A stretch of 64,000 bases of DNA from Saccharothrix coeruleofusca (GTDB lineage: Bacteria; Actinomycetota; Actinomycetes; Mycobacteriales; Pseudonocardiaceae), in NCBI RefSeq assembly GCF_014648515.1, contig NZ_BMRG01000015.1:95651-159650 (forward strand), written 5' to 3'. Positions 23,412 through 32,034 of the stretch are shown one piece after another. A program made the translations under genes and the position numbers. The notes under the pieces were generated by a model, which was given only the letters and a program-made list of their open reading frames with translations, searched no databases and was not told the origin of the DNA. How positions within the stretch are numbered: position 1 is the first letter of the stretch; each line of letters starts with the position of its first letter.

Positions 23412-25862
23412 GTGATGACCGATGCCGGGCGCACGGCGCTCACCCGGTTCGTCGACGAGCTGAAGCGGCTGCGCGACCGAGCCGGGGCGCCTTCGCTGAA
23501 CCGGTTGGCGGCGCTGACCGCCGCCCTGCCGCACCCGTTGCCCCGCAGCACGATCAGCGACAAGCTCAACGCCCGGTCGTTACCGGAGTGGGAGTTCGTC
23601 GCGTCGTTCGTGACCGCCTGCGCCGCGCACGCCGAGCAGTCCGGCGTGGCGCTGCCCCCGACCGCGGTGGACCTGGACCGGTGGGCCGCGCGGCACCTGC
23701 GGATGCTGCGCGCGGTCGACGGCGCGCGCGCCGCGAGCAGGTTGGCCGCCTCCGCCCGCGCCGAGCTGGACCGGCACGCCCCGGAGACCACACCGGAGCG
23801 CGTCGTGGTGCCCCGGCAGCTGCCCGCGGCACCACGGCACTTCGCCGGGCGGACGGCCGAGCTGGCGGCGCTGAACCGGATCGCCGAGGACGCCGCCGAG
23901 CCCGGTGGCGCGGTGGTGGTCTCCGCGATCGGCGGAACCGCGGGCATCGGCAAGACCGCGCTGGCCCTGCACTGGGCCCGCCGGGTGGCCGACCGGTTCC
24001 CCGACGGGCAGCTCTACGTCGACCTGCGCGGTTACGGCCCCGGCTCGCCCCTGGCGCCCGCCGAGGCCGTGCGCGGCTTCCTCGACGCCTTCGCGGTGCC
24101 GCCGCGCGAGGTCCCCACCACCCCCGACGGGCAGGCCGGCCTGTACCGCAGCCTGCTGGCGGGCAGGCGGGTGCTGGTGCTGCTGGACAACGCGCGCGAC
24201 GCCGAGCAGGTCCGGTCGCTGCTGCCCGGCTCGGCGGGCTGCCTGGCACTGGTGACCAGCCGCGACCGCCTCGCCAGCCTGGTCGCGGTGGAGGGCGCCC
24301 ACCCGCTGCGGCTGGACCCGCTCCCCCCGGCCGAGGCGCGTTCGGTGTTGGCCGACCGCGTCGGGCCGCACCGCGTGCTGGCCGAGCCCGAGGCCGTCGA
24401 CCGGATCACCGCCGCCTGCGCCGGGCTGCCCCTGGTCCTGGCGATCGTGGCCGCTCGGGCCGCCGCGCACCCCGACTTCTCCCTCGCCGACCTGGCCGCC
24501 GAGCTGACCGGGGCGCGGGCCCTGGACGTGTTCGCGGGCAGCGACCGGGCGGTGGACGTGCGCACGGTGTTCTCCTGGTCCTACCGCGGCCTGGCCCCTG
24601 CGGCGGCCCGGCTGTTCCGGCTGCTCAGCCTGCACCCCGGACCGGAGGTCGGCACGGCGGCTTCGACCTGCCTGGCCGGGGTGCCCGCGCGCGAGGCGCG
24701 CCGGCTGCTGCGGGACCTCGCCGACGCGCACCTGCTGACCGAGCACCGCCCCGGCCGGTTCACCCGCCACGACCTGCTGCGCGCGTACGCCGAGGAGCTG
24801 ACCGAGGAGCACGACGGCACCGAGGAGCGGCGGGCCGCCACCCATCGGCTGCTGGACCACTACCTGCGCACCGCGGACCGGGCCGCCCGCCTGGTCGACC
24901 CGTACCGGGTGACCGCCGAGCTGCCCGAGCAGGCGGCGGGCGCGATCCCGGAGCAGGTGCCCGACACCGCGCGGGCGCTGGCCTGGTTCGCCGCCGAGCA
25001 CCGGGTGCTGCTGGCGGTCCTGGCGCAGGAGCACGCGGGCTTCGACGCGCAGGCGCACCTGCTGGCGAGGTCCCTCTCGACCTACCTCTACCGCGCCGGG
25101 TACTGGCACGACTGGGTGTGCGCGGAGCAGGCGGCGCTCAGAGCCGCCCGGCGCGGCGGGGACCGCCGGGGCCAGGCCGCCGCCCACCGCGGCCTGGCCC
25201 GCGCCTACCTGCGGCTGGATCGGGAGGAGGCGGCGCTGGCCCAGCTCCGGCTGGCCCTGGTGCGCTATGCCGAGCTCGACGACCGGGTCGGGCAGGCGCA
25301 CACCCAGCTCAACCTGGCCGAGGTCTTCGACCGGTTCGGCAGGTACCCGATGGTGCTGCGGCACGCCCGGCTCGCCCTGGACGGGTACCGGGCCGCCGCC
25401 CACCCCGCCGGGCAGGCCAAGGCGCTCAACAGCATCGGCTGGAGCCTGAGCATGCAGGGCAGGCACCGGGAGGCCGTCGGCTACTGCCGCGAGGCCCTGG
25501 ACATCCAGTTGGAGCTGGGCGACCGGGACGGCGCGGCGGACACCCTGGACAGCCTGGGCCACGTGCACCACCGGCTGCACGACCACGCCCTGGCCCGGAC
25601 GTTCTACCAGCGGGCGGCCGAGCTGTTCCAGGAGACCGGCAACCGCCCCGAGGAGGGCTTCACCCTCGACCACCTCGGTGACGTGCTGGCGGAGTCGGGC
25701 GAGCCGGACGCGGCGCGGGAGACCTGGCGACGTGCGGTGGAGCTGCTCGACCGGGGTGGTCCGGCGGAGCGGGTGGACGCCATCCGGGCCAAGCTGGAGC
25801 GCGTCGGCCCGCGCTCGTCCGTCACGCGGACGGGCGGCCGGAGCCCGTACGAGGCGTTCTGA
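23412..25862 (+). CDS. XRE-like HTH / NB-ARC / TPR regulator
   Basis: 816 residues, sharing its middle and end with AfsR-type proteins but with a different front. Residues ~5-80 look like a small helix-turn-helix of the type in actinobacterial XRE-NB-ARC proteins (RSTISDKLNARSLPEWEFVASF) rather than the OmpR-like SARP domain; no BTAD follows. The NB-ARC has Walker A GTAGIGKTAL near 175 and VLVLLDNARD near 256. TPRs fill ~560-790 (GQAKALNSIGWSLSMQGRHREA). A STAND-type switch protein whose TPR end would sense a partner or ligand. The GTG at 23412 lies seven bases after AGGAAGG. The probable target is the divergent secreted-protein gene. Confidence 0.85.
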   Translation: MMTDAGRTALTRFVDELKRLRDRAGAPSLNRLAALTAALPHPLPRSTISDKLNARSLPEWEFVASFVTACAAHAEQSGVALPPTAVDLDRWAARHLRMLRAVDGARAASRLAASARAELDRHAPETTPERVVVPRQLPAAPRHFAGRTAELAALNRIAEDAAEPGGAVVVSAIGGTAGIGKTALALHWARRVADRFPDGQLYVDLRGYGPGSPLAPAEAVRGFLDAFAVPPREVPTTPDGQAGLYRSLLAGRRVLVLLDNARDAEQVRSLLPGSAGCLALVTSRDRLASLVAVEGAHPLRLDPLPPAEARSVLADRVGPHRVLAEPEAVDRITAACAGLPLVLAIVAARAAAHPDFSLADLAAELTGARALDVFAGSDRAVDVRTVFSWSYRGLAPAAARLFRLLSLHPGPEVGTAASTCLAGVPAREARRLLRDLADAHLLTEHRPGRFTRHDLLRAYAEELTEEHDGTEERRAATHRLLDHYLRTADRAARLVDPYRVTAELPEQAAGAIPEQVPDTARALAWFAAEHRVLLAVLAQEHAGFDAQAHLLARSLSTYLYRAGYWHDWVCAEQAALRAARRGGDRRGQAAAHRGLARAYLRLDREEAALAQLRLALVRYAELDDRVGQAHTQLNLAEVFDRFGRYPMVLRHARLALDGYRAAAHPAGQAKALNSIGWSLSMQGRHREAVGYCREALDIQLELGDRDGAADTLDSLGHVHHRLHDHALARTFYQRAAELFQETGNRPEEGFTLDHLGDVLAESGEPDAARETWRRAVELLDRGGPAERVDAIRAKLERVGPRSSVTRTGGRSPYEAF

Positions 25863-25890
25863 GGTCCGTCGCCAGGTGCCGCCCCTGGAC

Positions 25891-25950
25891 CCGAACGCTC
25901 AGCTCGCGGTGTCCGAACGCGCGACTGACGGTGCCGGAACGCTCGACTCG
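25891..25950. repeat. 22-bp tandem repeat overlapping the 3' end of the MFS gene
   Basis: On the minus strand two full units and a partial one of a 22-base element containing GCGCGTTCGGACACCGCGAG. The MFS stop codon (25899-25901) lies inside a unit, so the last ~15 codons (SSVPAPSVARSDTAS) are encoded by repeat DNA. The same element, in opposite orientation, is found upstream of the gene at 27403. Confidence 0.85.
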
Positions 25951-27362
25951 TCCGGCGGGGCGGGGCGGTCCTTGGCCATGGTGGACACGACCAGCAGCAG
26001 CAGGCCCGCCGCCACGGCGACGGCGACGAAGACCCAGCTGAACGCGGTGATGATGGTGCCGGGGTCGTGCTCGCCGCCACCCGAGGCGATCCCGGTGTTG
26101 ACGATGGCGCCGAACACGGCCACGCCGACCGCGCTGCCCGCGGACCGGGCGAAGGTGTTCATGCCGGTGACGGTGCCGCGCTCGGCCCAGTCCACCGACG
26201 CCTGCGCCGCGATCAGCGTGGGCGACGCGGTCCAGCCCAGGCCGAAGCCGATGACGAACGCCGTGAGCGCCACGGTGATCGGGTTCGGCCACGGCGCGAC
26301 CACGGCCAGCGCCACCGAGCCGACCAGGGCGATGGCGCTGCCGGTGAGCGCCGTGGCCCGGAAGCCCCGCCGCAGGTAGAGGCGCCCGGCGGTGGACGCG
26401 GCCAGCGGCCAGCCGAGGGTGAGCGCGGCCACGGCGAGACCGGCCAGCAGCGGGGCCGTGCCCGCCGAGCCCTCCAGGTAGGTCGGCACGAAGCTGGTGA
26501 TCCCGGTCAGCAGCGCGCCGACGGCGAGCGAGGCCAGGGTGGTGGTCAGGATCAGGCGCCTGCCCAGCACCGCGAAGTCGACGACGGGCTCGGCGGCGCG
26601 GCGCTCGACCACCGCGAACGCGGCGAGGGCGACGGTGCCGACCGCGAAGCAGGCGATGCTGGGCGTCGAGGTCCACGCCCAGGCCGTGCCGCCTTCGAGC
26701 AGGGCGAGGATCACCGCGGTGAGCCCGACGGTGAGCAGTGCCGCCCCGGCGTAGTCGATGCGGTGGCGGCGCTTCTGGACGGTCTCGCGGTAGAACCGCA
26801 GCAGCGCCCACCCGGCGAGCAGGCACAGCGGGATGTTGACCAGGAAGATCCAGCGCCAGGAGGCGAACTGGGAGAACACCCCGCCCAGCGTCGGGCCGAC
26901 CACCGAGGACACCGCCCACACGCTGGCGATGTAGCCCTGGACCCTGGCGCGCTCCTCCACGGTGTAGATGTCGCCCACGATGGTCATCGCCATCGGGGCC
27001 ACGGCGCCCGCGCCGAGCCCCTGGACGAGGCGGAACAGGATGAGCGAGGTCATGTCCCAGGCCAGCCCGCACAGCAGCGACCCCAGCAGGAACAGCGCGA
27101 TGCCCAGCAGGATGACCGGCTTGCGGCCGACCATGTCGGCGACCTTGGCGTAGAGCGGGACGCTGACCGCCTGGGCGAGCAGGTAGATCGAGAACAGCCA
27201 CGGGAACCGGGTGAACTCGCCGATGTCGGCGACCACCGAGGGCACCGCGGTGGCCAGGATCGTGGCCTCGATCGCGATCAGCCCGGTGGTCAGCATGAGG
27301 GCGAACAGGATCGGCCCGCGCTCCGAACGCAGACCCACGGCGGTTGCGGTGCTGTTGGTCAC
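25899..27362 (-). CDS. MFS drug exporter, DHA2 (14-TM, EmrB/QacA) family
   Basis: Proton-driven efflux protein, 487 residues with 14 predicted membrane segments. Motif A appears as ADMVGRKPVILLG between TM2 and TM3, motif C as SSVVGPTLGGVFS in TM5, and SWRWIFLVNIPLCLLAG as in QacA/EmrB. Substrates of the family are cationic dyes, antibiotics and self-made natural products. The GTG at 27362 follows GGAG by five bases. The hydrophilic C-terminus is encoded within a 22-bp repeat, so it is unlikely to be conserved. No TetR-type repressor is next to it. Confidence 0.92.
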   Translation of the reverse strand: MTNSTATAVGLRSERGPILFALMLTTGLIAIEATILATAVPSVVADIGEFTRFPWLFSIYLLAQAVSVPLYAKVADMVGRKPVILLGIALFLLGSLLCGLAWDMTSLILFRLVQGLGAGAVAPMAMTIVGDIYTVEERARVQGYIASVWAVSSVVGPTLGGVFSQFASWRWIFLVNIPLCLLAGWALLRFYRETVQKRRHRIDYAGAALLTVGLTAVILALLEGGTAWAWTSTPSIACFAVGTVALAAFAVVERRAAEPVVDFAVLGRRLILTTTLASLAVGALLTGITSFVPTYLEGSAGTAPLLAGLAVAALTLGWPLAASTAGRLYLRRGFRATALTGSAIALVGSVALAVVAPWPNPITVALTAFVIGFGLGWTASPTLIAAQASVDWAERGTVTGMNTFARSAGSAVGVAVFGAIVNTGIASGGGEHDPGTIITAFSWVFVAVAVAAGLLLLVVSTMAKDRPAPPDESSVPAPSVARSDTAS

Positions 27363-27402
27363 CTAGTCTCCAAGTCGGTCGCTCGGCCCGCTATTCCCGG
27401 CG

Positions 27403-27480
27403 GCGGTACCCGGATACCGCGAGTCGCGCGTCCGGACACCACGAACCGCGCGTTCGGACACCGCGAATCGCGCGTCGGGG
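27403..27480. repeat. 22-bp tandem repeat upstream of the MFS gene
   Basis: About 3.5 head-to-tail units. The best copy, 27448-27469, begins GCGCGTTCGGACACCGCGAA; the unit at 27426 differs at three positions, that at 27403 is more diverged, and the last is cut after 11 bases. No spacers, so not CRISPR. It occupies most of the gap between the MFS start and the sugar permease stop. Confidence 0.88.
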
Positions 27481-27519
27481 GTGAGCCAGCGCACACCGGT
27501 CAGTCCACTGTGGACATCG

Positions 27520-28326
27520 TCATCCGGTGAGGCCGGTCTCGGTGACACCACGGACGAGGTAGCGCTGCAGCAGGGCGAACACCAGCACGATCGGCAGGAT
27601 GGACACCGCCGCCGCGGCGAACAGCAGGGCGATCTTCGGGTTCTGCGCCGTGAGCAGGCTGGACAGCGCCACCTGGACCGTCCACGTCGAGGAGTCCTGC
27701 GCGATCACCAGCGGCCACAGGAACTGGTTCCAGCTGCCGATGAAGTCGATGACCGCGATGGCCGCGAAGAACCCCGTCGAGTTCGGGACGACCACCCGCC
27801 GGAACACCCCCCACCGGGACAGCCCGTCCAGCCGCCCGGCCTCCTCCAGCGACACCGGGAAGTCGAGGAAGTACTGGCGGAACAGGAACACGTTCAGGGC
27901 GCTGAACAACCCCGGCACCACCAGCCCGCGCAGGTCCGACAGCCAGCCCAGGCTCGACACCACCACGAAGCTCGGCACGAAGGTGACCGCGGTCGGCACC
28001 ATCAGCGTCGCCACGATCGCGCGCAGGACCAGCGGCGCGTGCCGGTACGGGACACGCGCCAGCCCGTAGCCCGCGAGCGAGCACAGCAGCAACTGCCCCG
28101 CCGTCTGCAGCACGGCGACCACGGTGGAGTTCAGCAGGCTGCGCGCGAACGGGATCTCCTCGCCGGAGAACACCTCCGCCGCGGTGGACCACCCGGTGCC
28201 CAGCCCGTCGCGGACCAGCACGGCGAACGGCAGCAGGAACAGCGCCGCCGCGACCACGAGCGCGGCCCAGCGCGCGACGGCGCCGACGCGGCCCGCCGGG
28301 GTGCGGTGGTAGCCGGGGGGACGCAT
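27520..28326 (-). CDS. Sugar ABC transporter permease, MalG/UgpE type
   Basis: 268 residues, six membrane segments, last gene of a three-gene importer. The EAA loop, EEAGRLDGLSRWGVFRRVVVPNS, is the standard CUT1-family contact for the ATPase. ATG at 28326 shares its A with the TGA of the upstream permease gene, so the pair is translationally coupled. Substrate cannot be told from a permease. As in most actinomycete CUT1 systems no ATPase gene is present; a shared MsiK-like ATPase elsewhere is expected. Confidence 0.92.
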   Translation of the reverse strand: MRPPGYHRTPAGRVGAVARWAALVVAAALFLLPFAVLVRDGLGTGWSTAAEVFSGEEIPFARSLLNSTVVAVLQTAGQLLLCSLAGYGLARVPYRHAPLVLRAIVATLMVPTAVTFVPSFVVVSSLGWLSDLRGLVVPGLFSALNVFLFRQYFLDFPVSLEEAGRLDGLSRWGVFRRVVVPNSTGFFAAIAVIDFIGSWNQFLWPLVIAQDSSTWTVQVALSSLLTAQNPKIALLFAAAAVSILPIVLVFALLQRYLVRGVTETGLTG

Positions 28327-29219
28327 CAGCCCGCCCTCCGCAGCACCCGGCCCGACAGCAGCGTCGCCAGCGCGATCACCAGCGCGAGCACGACCGCGCC
28401 CGCGCTGCCCCGGCCCAGGTCCTGCCCGCCGGAGCCGAGCGAGGTGTAGTACAGGTAGACCAGGGGCGGCCGGGCGAACGGCGGGTAGCCCCTGGAGTCG
28501 CCGAGGATGTTGTAGAACTCGTCGAACGCCTGGTAGGCGTTGATCAGGTTCAGGGTGAGCACGGCGACCAGCGCGCCGCGCAGACCCGGCAGCGTGACGT
28601 GCCGGAAGGTCTGCCACCTCGGCGATGCCCCGTCGGTCCACGCCGCCTCGTACAGGTGCGCCGGGATGCGCTGCAGCGCGGCGATGAACAGGATCATGTA
28701 GAAGCCCAGCTGCAGCCACAGCCGGGCGGTGACGAGCACGACCCAGTACAGCGGCGGGTCGACCGTGCCGACCCACGCCTGCGGCTGCCCGCCGAACCAG
28801 CCCAGCGCGGTGTTGGCCACCCCGCTGTCGACCCCGGAGAACAGCGACATCTTCCACACCAGCGAGGCCACCACGTAGGAGCAGGCGAACGGCAGGAAGA
28901 ACACCGACCGGAAGAACGCCCGCGCGACGCGGACCTGGTTGACCAGCAGGGCCAGCGCGAGCGCCAGCACCACCGTGGTGGGGATGACGAACGCGGCGAA
29001 CACCGTGAAAGTGCCGATGCTGTCGAGGAAAGCGCGGTCGGTGAGCACGTCCGCGTAGTTGCCCAGCCCGACGAACTCGGTCGGTGTCACGGTGTTGCGC
29101 GCGTCGAAGAAGCTGAGGTAGGCGCTCCACCCGATCGGCACGTAGGTGAACGCCAGCAGCCCGGCCGCGAACGGGCCGACGAACAGCCAGAACGCGAGCG
29201 CGGCGCGCCGCCCGCTCAC
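28326..29219 (-). CDS. Sugar ABC transporter permease, MalF/UgpA type
   Basis: 297 residues with six membrane segments; typical opening LAFWLFVGPFAAGLLAFTYVPIGWSAYLSF and EAA loop YEAAWTDGASPRWQTFRHVTLP. Partner of the MalG-type permease. GTG at 29219 overlaps the binding-protein stop by four bases (GTGA), so the whole operon is tightly coupled: binding protein, MalF-type, MalG-type. Confidence 0.92.
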   Translation of the reverse strand: MSGRRAALAFWLFVGPFAAGLLAFTYVPIGWSAYLSFFDARNTVTPTEFVGLGNYADVLTDRAFLDSIGTFTVFAAFVIPTTVVLALALALLVNQVRVARAFFRSVFFLPFACSYVVASLVWKMSLFSGVDSGVANTALGWFGGQPQAWVGTVDPPLYWVVLVTARLWLQLGFYMILFIAALQRIPAHLYEAAWTDGASPRWQTFRHVTLPGLRGALVAVLTLNLINAYQAFDEFYNILGDSRGYPPFARPPLVYLYYTSLGSGGQDLGRGSAGAVVLALVIALATLLSGRVLRRAG

Positions 29220-30460
29220 CTGTCCAGCCGCGCGATCTCGTCCCGCGCCACGTCCAGCGCCGTGCGCAGCTCGGCCGCCGGGTCCGCGCCTTCACGCGCG
29301 ATCCGGGAGACCGCGTCCGACAGGGCGGTGTTGGCGCGGGCCGACCAGCGGGCGGGGCTGGCGATGCGCCCGCCCGCGGTGACGAGTTCGGCGATCCGCT
29401 TGCCCGGCCCGTCGCGCAGCGGCTCGGCCCGCTCCGCCAGGCTCCGCCGGGCGGGCAGGTGCGCGCCGAACGCGGTGGCGAACTCGGTCTGGTACTCCGT
29501 CTTGTCCACCCACAGCCACTTGACGTAGGCCTTGGCCGCGTCGACGTCGGCGCTGCGCGCGTTCACCATCGCGCTGTACGCGCCCACCGGCACCGATTCC
29601 GCGCCGTCGGCGTCCAGGCGCGGGAACGGCAGCACGCCGACGTCGTCGCCGTGCGCCTCGGTGATCTCGGGCAGGTTCCACAGGCCGGTCCACTGCATGG
29701 CGGCGAGGCCGTCGACGAACGCGCCGGGGTCGGCCCAGTCGGTCGGCGCGCCCAGCAGCAGGCCGCCGCCCCGGTGCAGCTCGCGCAGCTTGCCGAACAC
29801 CTCGGCGGCGCGCGGGTCGTCGAAGCCGGGGGCCTTGCCGTCCTCGGACAGCAGGTCCAGGCCCGCCGACCACAGCAGCGGCGCGGTGAGCACGCCGACG
29901 CCGCCGTCGTTGCCCGCGAACAGGCCGCGCACGCCGTCGGTGGTCAGCCGCCGGGCCGCGTCCAGCAGCTCGTCGACGGTCCAGGGCGGGGTGAGCCCCG
30001 CCTTCTCCAGCAGGCTGGGCCGGTAGTACAGGACCTGGGTGTCGATGGCCTGCGGGATGCCGTAGAGCTCGCCGTCGACCGTCTGGGAGTCCAGCAGCGC
30101 CCGGACGAAGTCGTCGCGGGTCTGCCCCAGCAGGTCGCCCAGCGGCACCACCTGTCGCTGCCGCACCCAGTCGACCTTGACCTGCGCCTCGAACACGTCG
30201 GGCACGGCGCTGTTCTGCAGGGCGGTCATGATCTTGGAGTCGTAGTCGCCGGGGTTCCACTGCACCTCGACCCGCGCGTCCGGGTAGGCGGCGGCGTAGC
30301 GCCGCACCGCGTCCTGGACGCCGTCCTCGCCGTAGGCGTGGTACCAGTGGCGCAGCGTCCCCTCGGCGGACCCCTCGCGGCCCGTGTTGGACCCGCAAGC
30401 GGTCAGCCCCAGTAACCCGGCGACCACGAGGAACGACCGACGGTCGAGCTCGACGCCCAT
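29216..30460 (-). CDS. Sugar-binding lipoprotein of the ABC importer (SBP family 1)
   Basis: 414 residues. The N-terminus is both twin-arginine (DRRSFLVVAGLLGL) and lipobox (LTAC, Cys22), so it is a Tat-exported lipoprotein. The body is of the UgpB/MalE class: YGIPQAIDTQVLYYRPSLLEKAGL, WTVDELLDAARRLT and QWTGLWNLPEI are familiar from CUT1 receptors for disaccharides, oligosaccharides or glycerol phosphate. The ATG at 30460 follows GGAGG with suitable spacing. First gene of the operon. The substrate is not readable; a degenerate CebR-like half-site in the promoter hints at cello-oligosaccharides. Confidence 0.9.
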   Translation of the reverse strand: MGVELDRRSFLVVAGLLGLTACGSNTGREGSAEGTLRHWYHAYGEDGVQDAVRRYAAAYPDARVEVQWNPGDYDSKIMTALQNSAVPDVFEAQVKVDWVRQRQVVPLGDLLGQTRDDFVRALLDSQTVDGELYGIPQAIDTQVLYYRPSLLEKAGLTPPWTVDELLDAARRLTTDGVRGLFAGNDGGVGVLTAPLLWSAGLDLLSEDGKAPGFDDPRAAEVFGKLRELHRGGGLLLGAPTDWADPGAFVDGLAAMQWTGLWNLPEITEAHGDDVGVLPFPRLDADGAESVPVGAYSAMVNARSADVDAAKAYVKWLWVDKTEYQTEFATAFGAHLPARRSLAERAEPLRDGPGKRIAELVTAGGRIASPARWSARANTALSDAVSRIAREGADPAAELRTALDVARDEIARLDR

Positions 30461-30489
30461 CCCGCTACCTCCCCGACTCGGTTGTGGGG

Positions 30490-30529
30490 AAAGTATCGAA
30501 CCGGGGTGATCACGTGTCGAGCGTTCCCA
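30490..30529 (-). promoter_or_regulatory. Promoter of sugar importer with degenerate CebR-like site
   Basis: On the minus strand TACTTT (30495-30490) can serve as -10. Near the -35, GAGCGTTCCCA on the plus strand (30519-30529) equals the right 11 bases of a CebR-type box, but the left three bases do not fit (11 of 14). Weak, and only suggestive because the endoglucanase box 2.3 kb away is near perfect. Confidence 0.3.
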
Positions 30530-30546
30530 CCAGGGGGGAGGACCGG

Positions 30547-31428
30547 TCAGGCCGCGTCGACCTCGTCGAGGAAGCCCAGCAGGGCCTTCGCCAGCTCGTC
30601 CGGCGCCTCCAGGGCGGCGTAGTGCCCCACACCTTCGAGTGACACCGCGCGGAGCTGCCCCGAGGTGACCCCGGCGAAGGTGTCGGCCGTGAAGTCGCCA
30701 CCGCCCGCGCCGACCGCGAGCACGGGCACGCGCAGCGGGCGCTCGGCGGCCAGCGCCGCGATGTCCGGGCCTTCCCGCAGCATCGACCGGTAGAGGCCGA
30801 CAGCGCCCCGGAGGCCGCCCGGCCGCGAGTAGGTCCTGGCGAACTCGTCGACGTCGGCTTCGGTGATCGCCCCCGGCGTCGCGCACAGCGCCGGGAACGC
30901 GAAGCGGGACAGGAACTCGCGCTCCCGCCCGGCCAGCAGCAGCTCGGCGATGCCGGGCGCGGCGAGCACACCGATGTGCCAGCTGCCGCCCCGCGTGACG
31001 TCGGCCAGCGCTTCCAGGCCGAAGCCGGGCAGTCCCATCTCGATCGCGGTGAAGCTGCGCACGTGCTCGGGGTGCGCGGCGGCGAGGCGGAACAGGGTCG
31101 CGCCGCTGATGTCCTGCCCCGCCAGGTGCACCGGGCCGACGCCGAGCAGGCCGATGAGCTGGTGCAGGTCCTCGGCGGCGGTGGCGCTGTCGTGCTCGTC
31201 GGTCGCGGTGGCGGAGTCGCCGAAGCCGCGCAGGTCCACGGCGAACACCCGGTGGTGCGCCGCCAACAGCGGGATGAGCTCGTGGAAGGCCCACCAGCTC
31301 TCGGGGAACCCGTGGACCAGCAGCAGCGGGGACCCGGTGGTGCCCGCTTCGACGTAGTGCAGCCGGGTTCCGTTGACCTCCACGTGGTGGTGCGCGACCT
31401 CGGACAGGGTGGCGGGTGCGGTGTTCAT
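30547..31428 (-). CDS. Alpha/beta hydrolase, epoxide-hydrolase/dehalogenase type
   Basis: 293-residue hydrolase. [15 protein letters not shown] is the oxyanion-hole motif. The nucleophile elbow reads AGQDISG, giving Asp106 as nucleophile, so this belongs with epoxide hydrolases and fluoroacetate/haloalkane dehalogenases rather than serine esterases. The catalytic His is in [14 protein letters not shown]. The ATG at 31428 follows GAGGACGTC. It is divergent from a MarR regulator, with two MarR-type palindromes between, so it is almost certainly the regulated target and may detoxify the inducing compound. Confidence 0.88.
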   Translation of the reverse strand: MNTAPATLSEVAHHHVEVNGTRLHYVEAGTTGSPLLLVHGFPESWWAFHELIPLLAAHHRVFAVDLRGFGDSATATDEHDSATAAEDLHQLIGLLGVGPVHLAGQDISGATLFRLAAAHPEHVRSFTAIEMGLPGFGLEALADVTRGGSWHIGVLAAPGIAELLLAGREREFLSRFAFPALCATPGAITEADVDEFARTYSRPGGLRGAVGLYRSMLREGPDIAALAAERPLRVPVLAVGAGGGDFTADTFAGVTSGQLRAVSLEGVGHYAALEAPDELAKALLGFLDEVDAA

Positions 31429-31442
31429 GACGTCCTCAAATA

Positions 31443-31482
31443 GACAACCTGGTTGTCCATCAATATAGACAACCGAGTTGTC
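31443..31482. promoter_or_regulatory. Two MarR-type operators between hydrolase and MarR gene
   Basis: GACAACCTGGTTGTC (31443-31457) and GACAACCGAGTTGTC (31468-31482): identical six-base arms around three-base centres, 25 bases centre to centre, in an 82-base divergent promoter region. Classical layout for a MarR repressor controlling itself and the neighbour. Confidence 0.85.
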
Positions 31483-31510
31483 TTTGTCGAGCCGGTCGTA
31501 CCCTTGGCCC

Positions 31511-31990
31511 ATGTCCCGCTCCGGCGCCGATCTCGCCCTGCTCCTGCTCGGGGGCTTCCGCTGCCTGGTGGACGCGGCCCAGGCCGAGCTGGCCGACCGC
31601 GGCCACGGCGACGTCCGCCCCGTCCACGACTTCGCCATCCGGGCCATCGCCTCGGGCGCGGACAGCGCTTCCGAGCTTGGGCGGCGCATGGCGGTGTCGA
31701 AGCAGGCGGCGGCCAAGACGATCGCGGTGCTGCAGGAGCGCGGCTACGTGGCCCGCGAGGCCGACCCCGCCGACGCCCGCCGCAAGCGGCTCCGGGTGAC
31801 CGATCGGGGGTTCGCCATGCTCCGGGAGGCCGAGGCCATCTTCGACGAGCTGCGCGAGCAGTGGGCGCGGCGGATCGGCGCGGATCAGCTCAAGGAGCTC
31901 GAAGCGCGGTTGACCGACCTGGTGGGCGCGACGCCCGTGCGCCTGGACACGCCGGGCTGGCTGGCGCGGGACCTGGGCGAGCCGGTCTGA
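31511..31990 (+). CDS. MarR-family transcriptional repressor
   Basis: 159 residues, a winged-helix dimeric repressor. The recognition region [41 protein letters not shown]... (split here by eye) contains the helix-turn-helix and the DxRxK wing that define MarR proteins. The ATG at 31511 is used; it lies 28 bases past the second operator. Expected to bind the two palindromes and release them on binding a phenolic or other small ligand. Confidence 0.9.
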   Translation: MSRSGADLALLLLGGFRCLVDAAQAELADRGHGDVRPVHDFAIRAIASGADSASELGRRMAVSKQAAAKTIAVLQERGYVAREADPADARRKRLRVTDRGFAMLREAEAIFDELREQWARRIGADQLKELEARLTDLVGATPVRLDTPGWLARDLGEPV

Positions 31991-32029
31991 GCGCTGGGCG
32001 CACCCGTGCCGACCGGGCGCGCCCAGCGC
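31991..32029. terminator. Hairpin between convergent marR-type and endoglucanase genes
   Basis: Eleven-base perfect arms GCGCTGGGCGC / GCGCCCAGCGC with a 17-base loop, starting right after the MarR stop and ending six bases before the endoglucanase stop. Confidence 0.65.
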
Positions 32030-32034
32030 CGCGC

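Noticed and set aside
23580-25673. 697-codon open frames on both non-coding frames over the NB-ARC regulator
   Set aside because: Same length on both strands is a codon-bias artefact; only one frame has NB-ARC and TPR motifs.
27403-27480. Possible CRISPR array
   Set aside because: Units are head to tail with no spacers and no cas genes are present; it is a plain tandem repeat.
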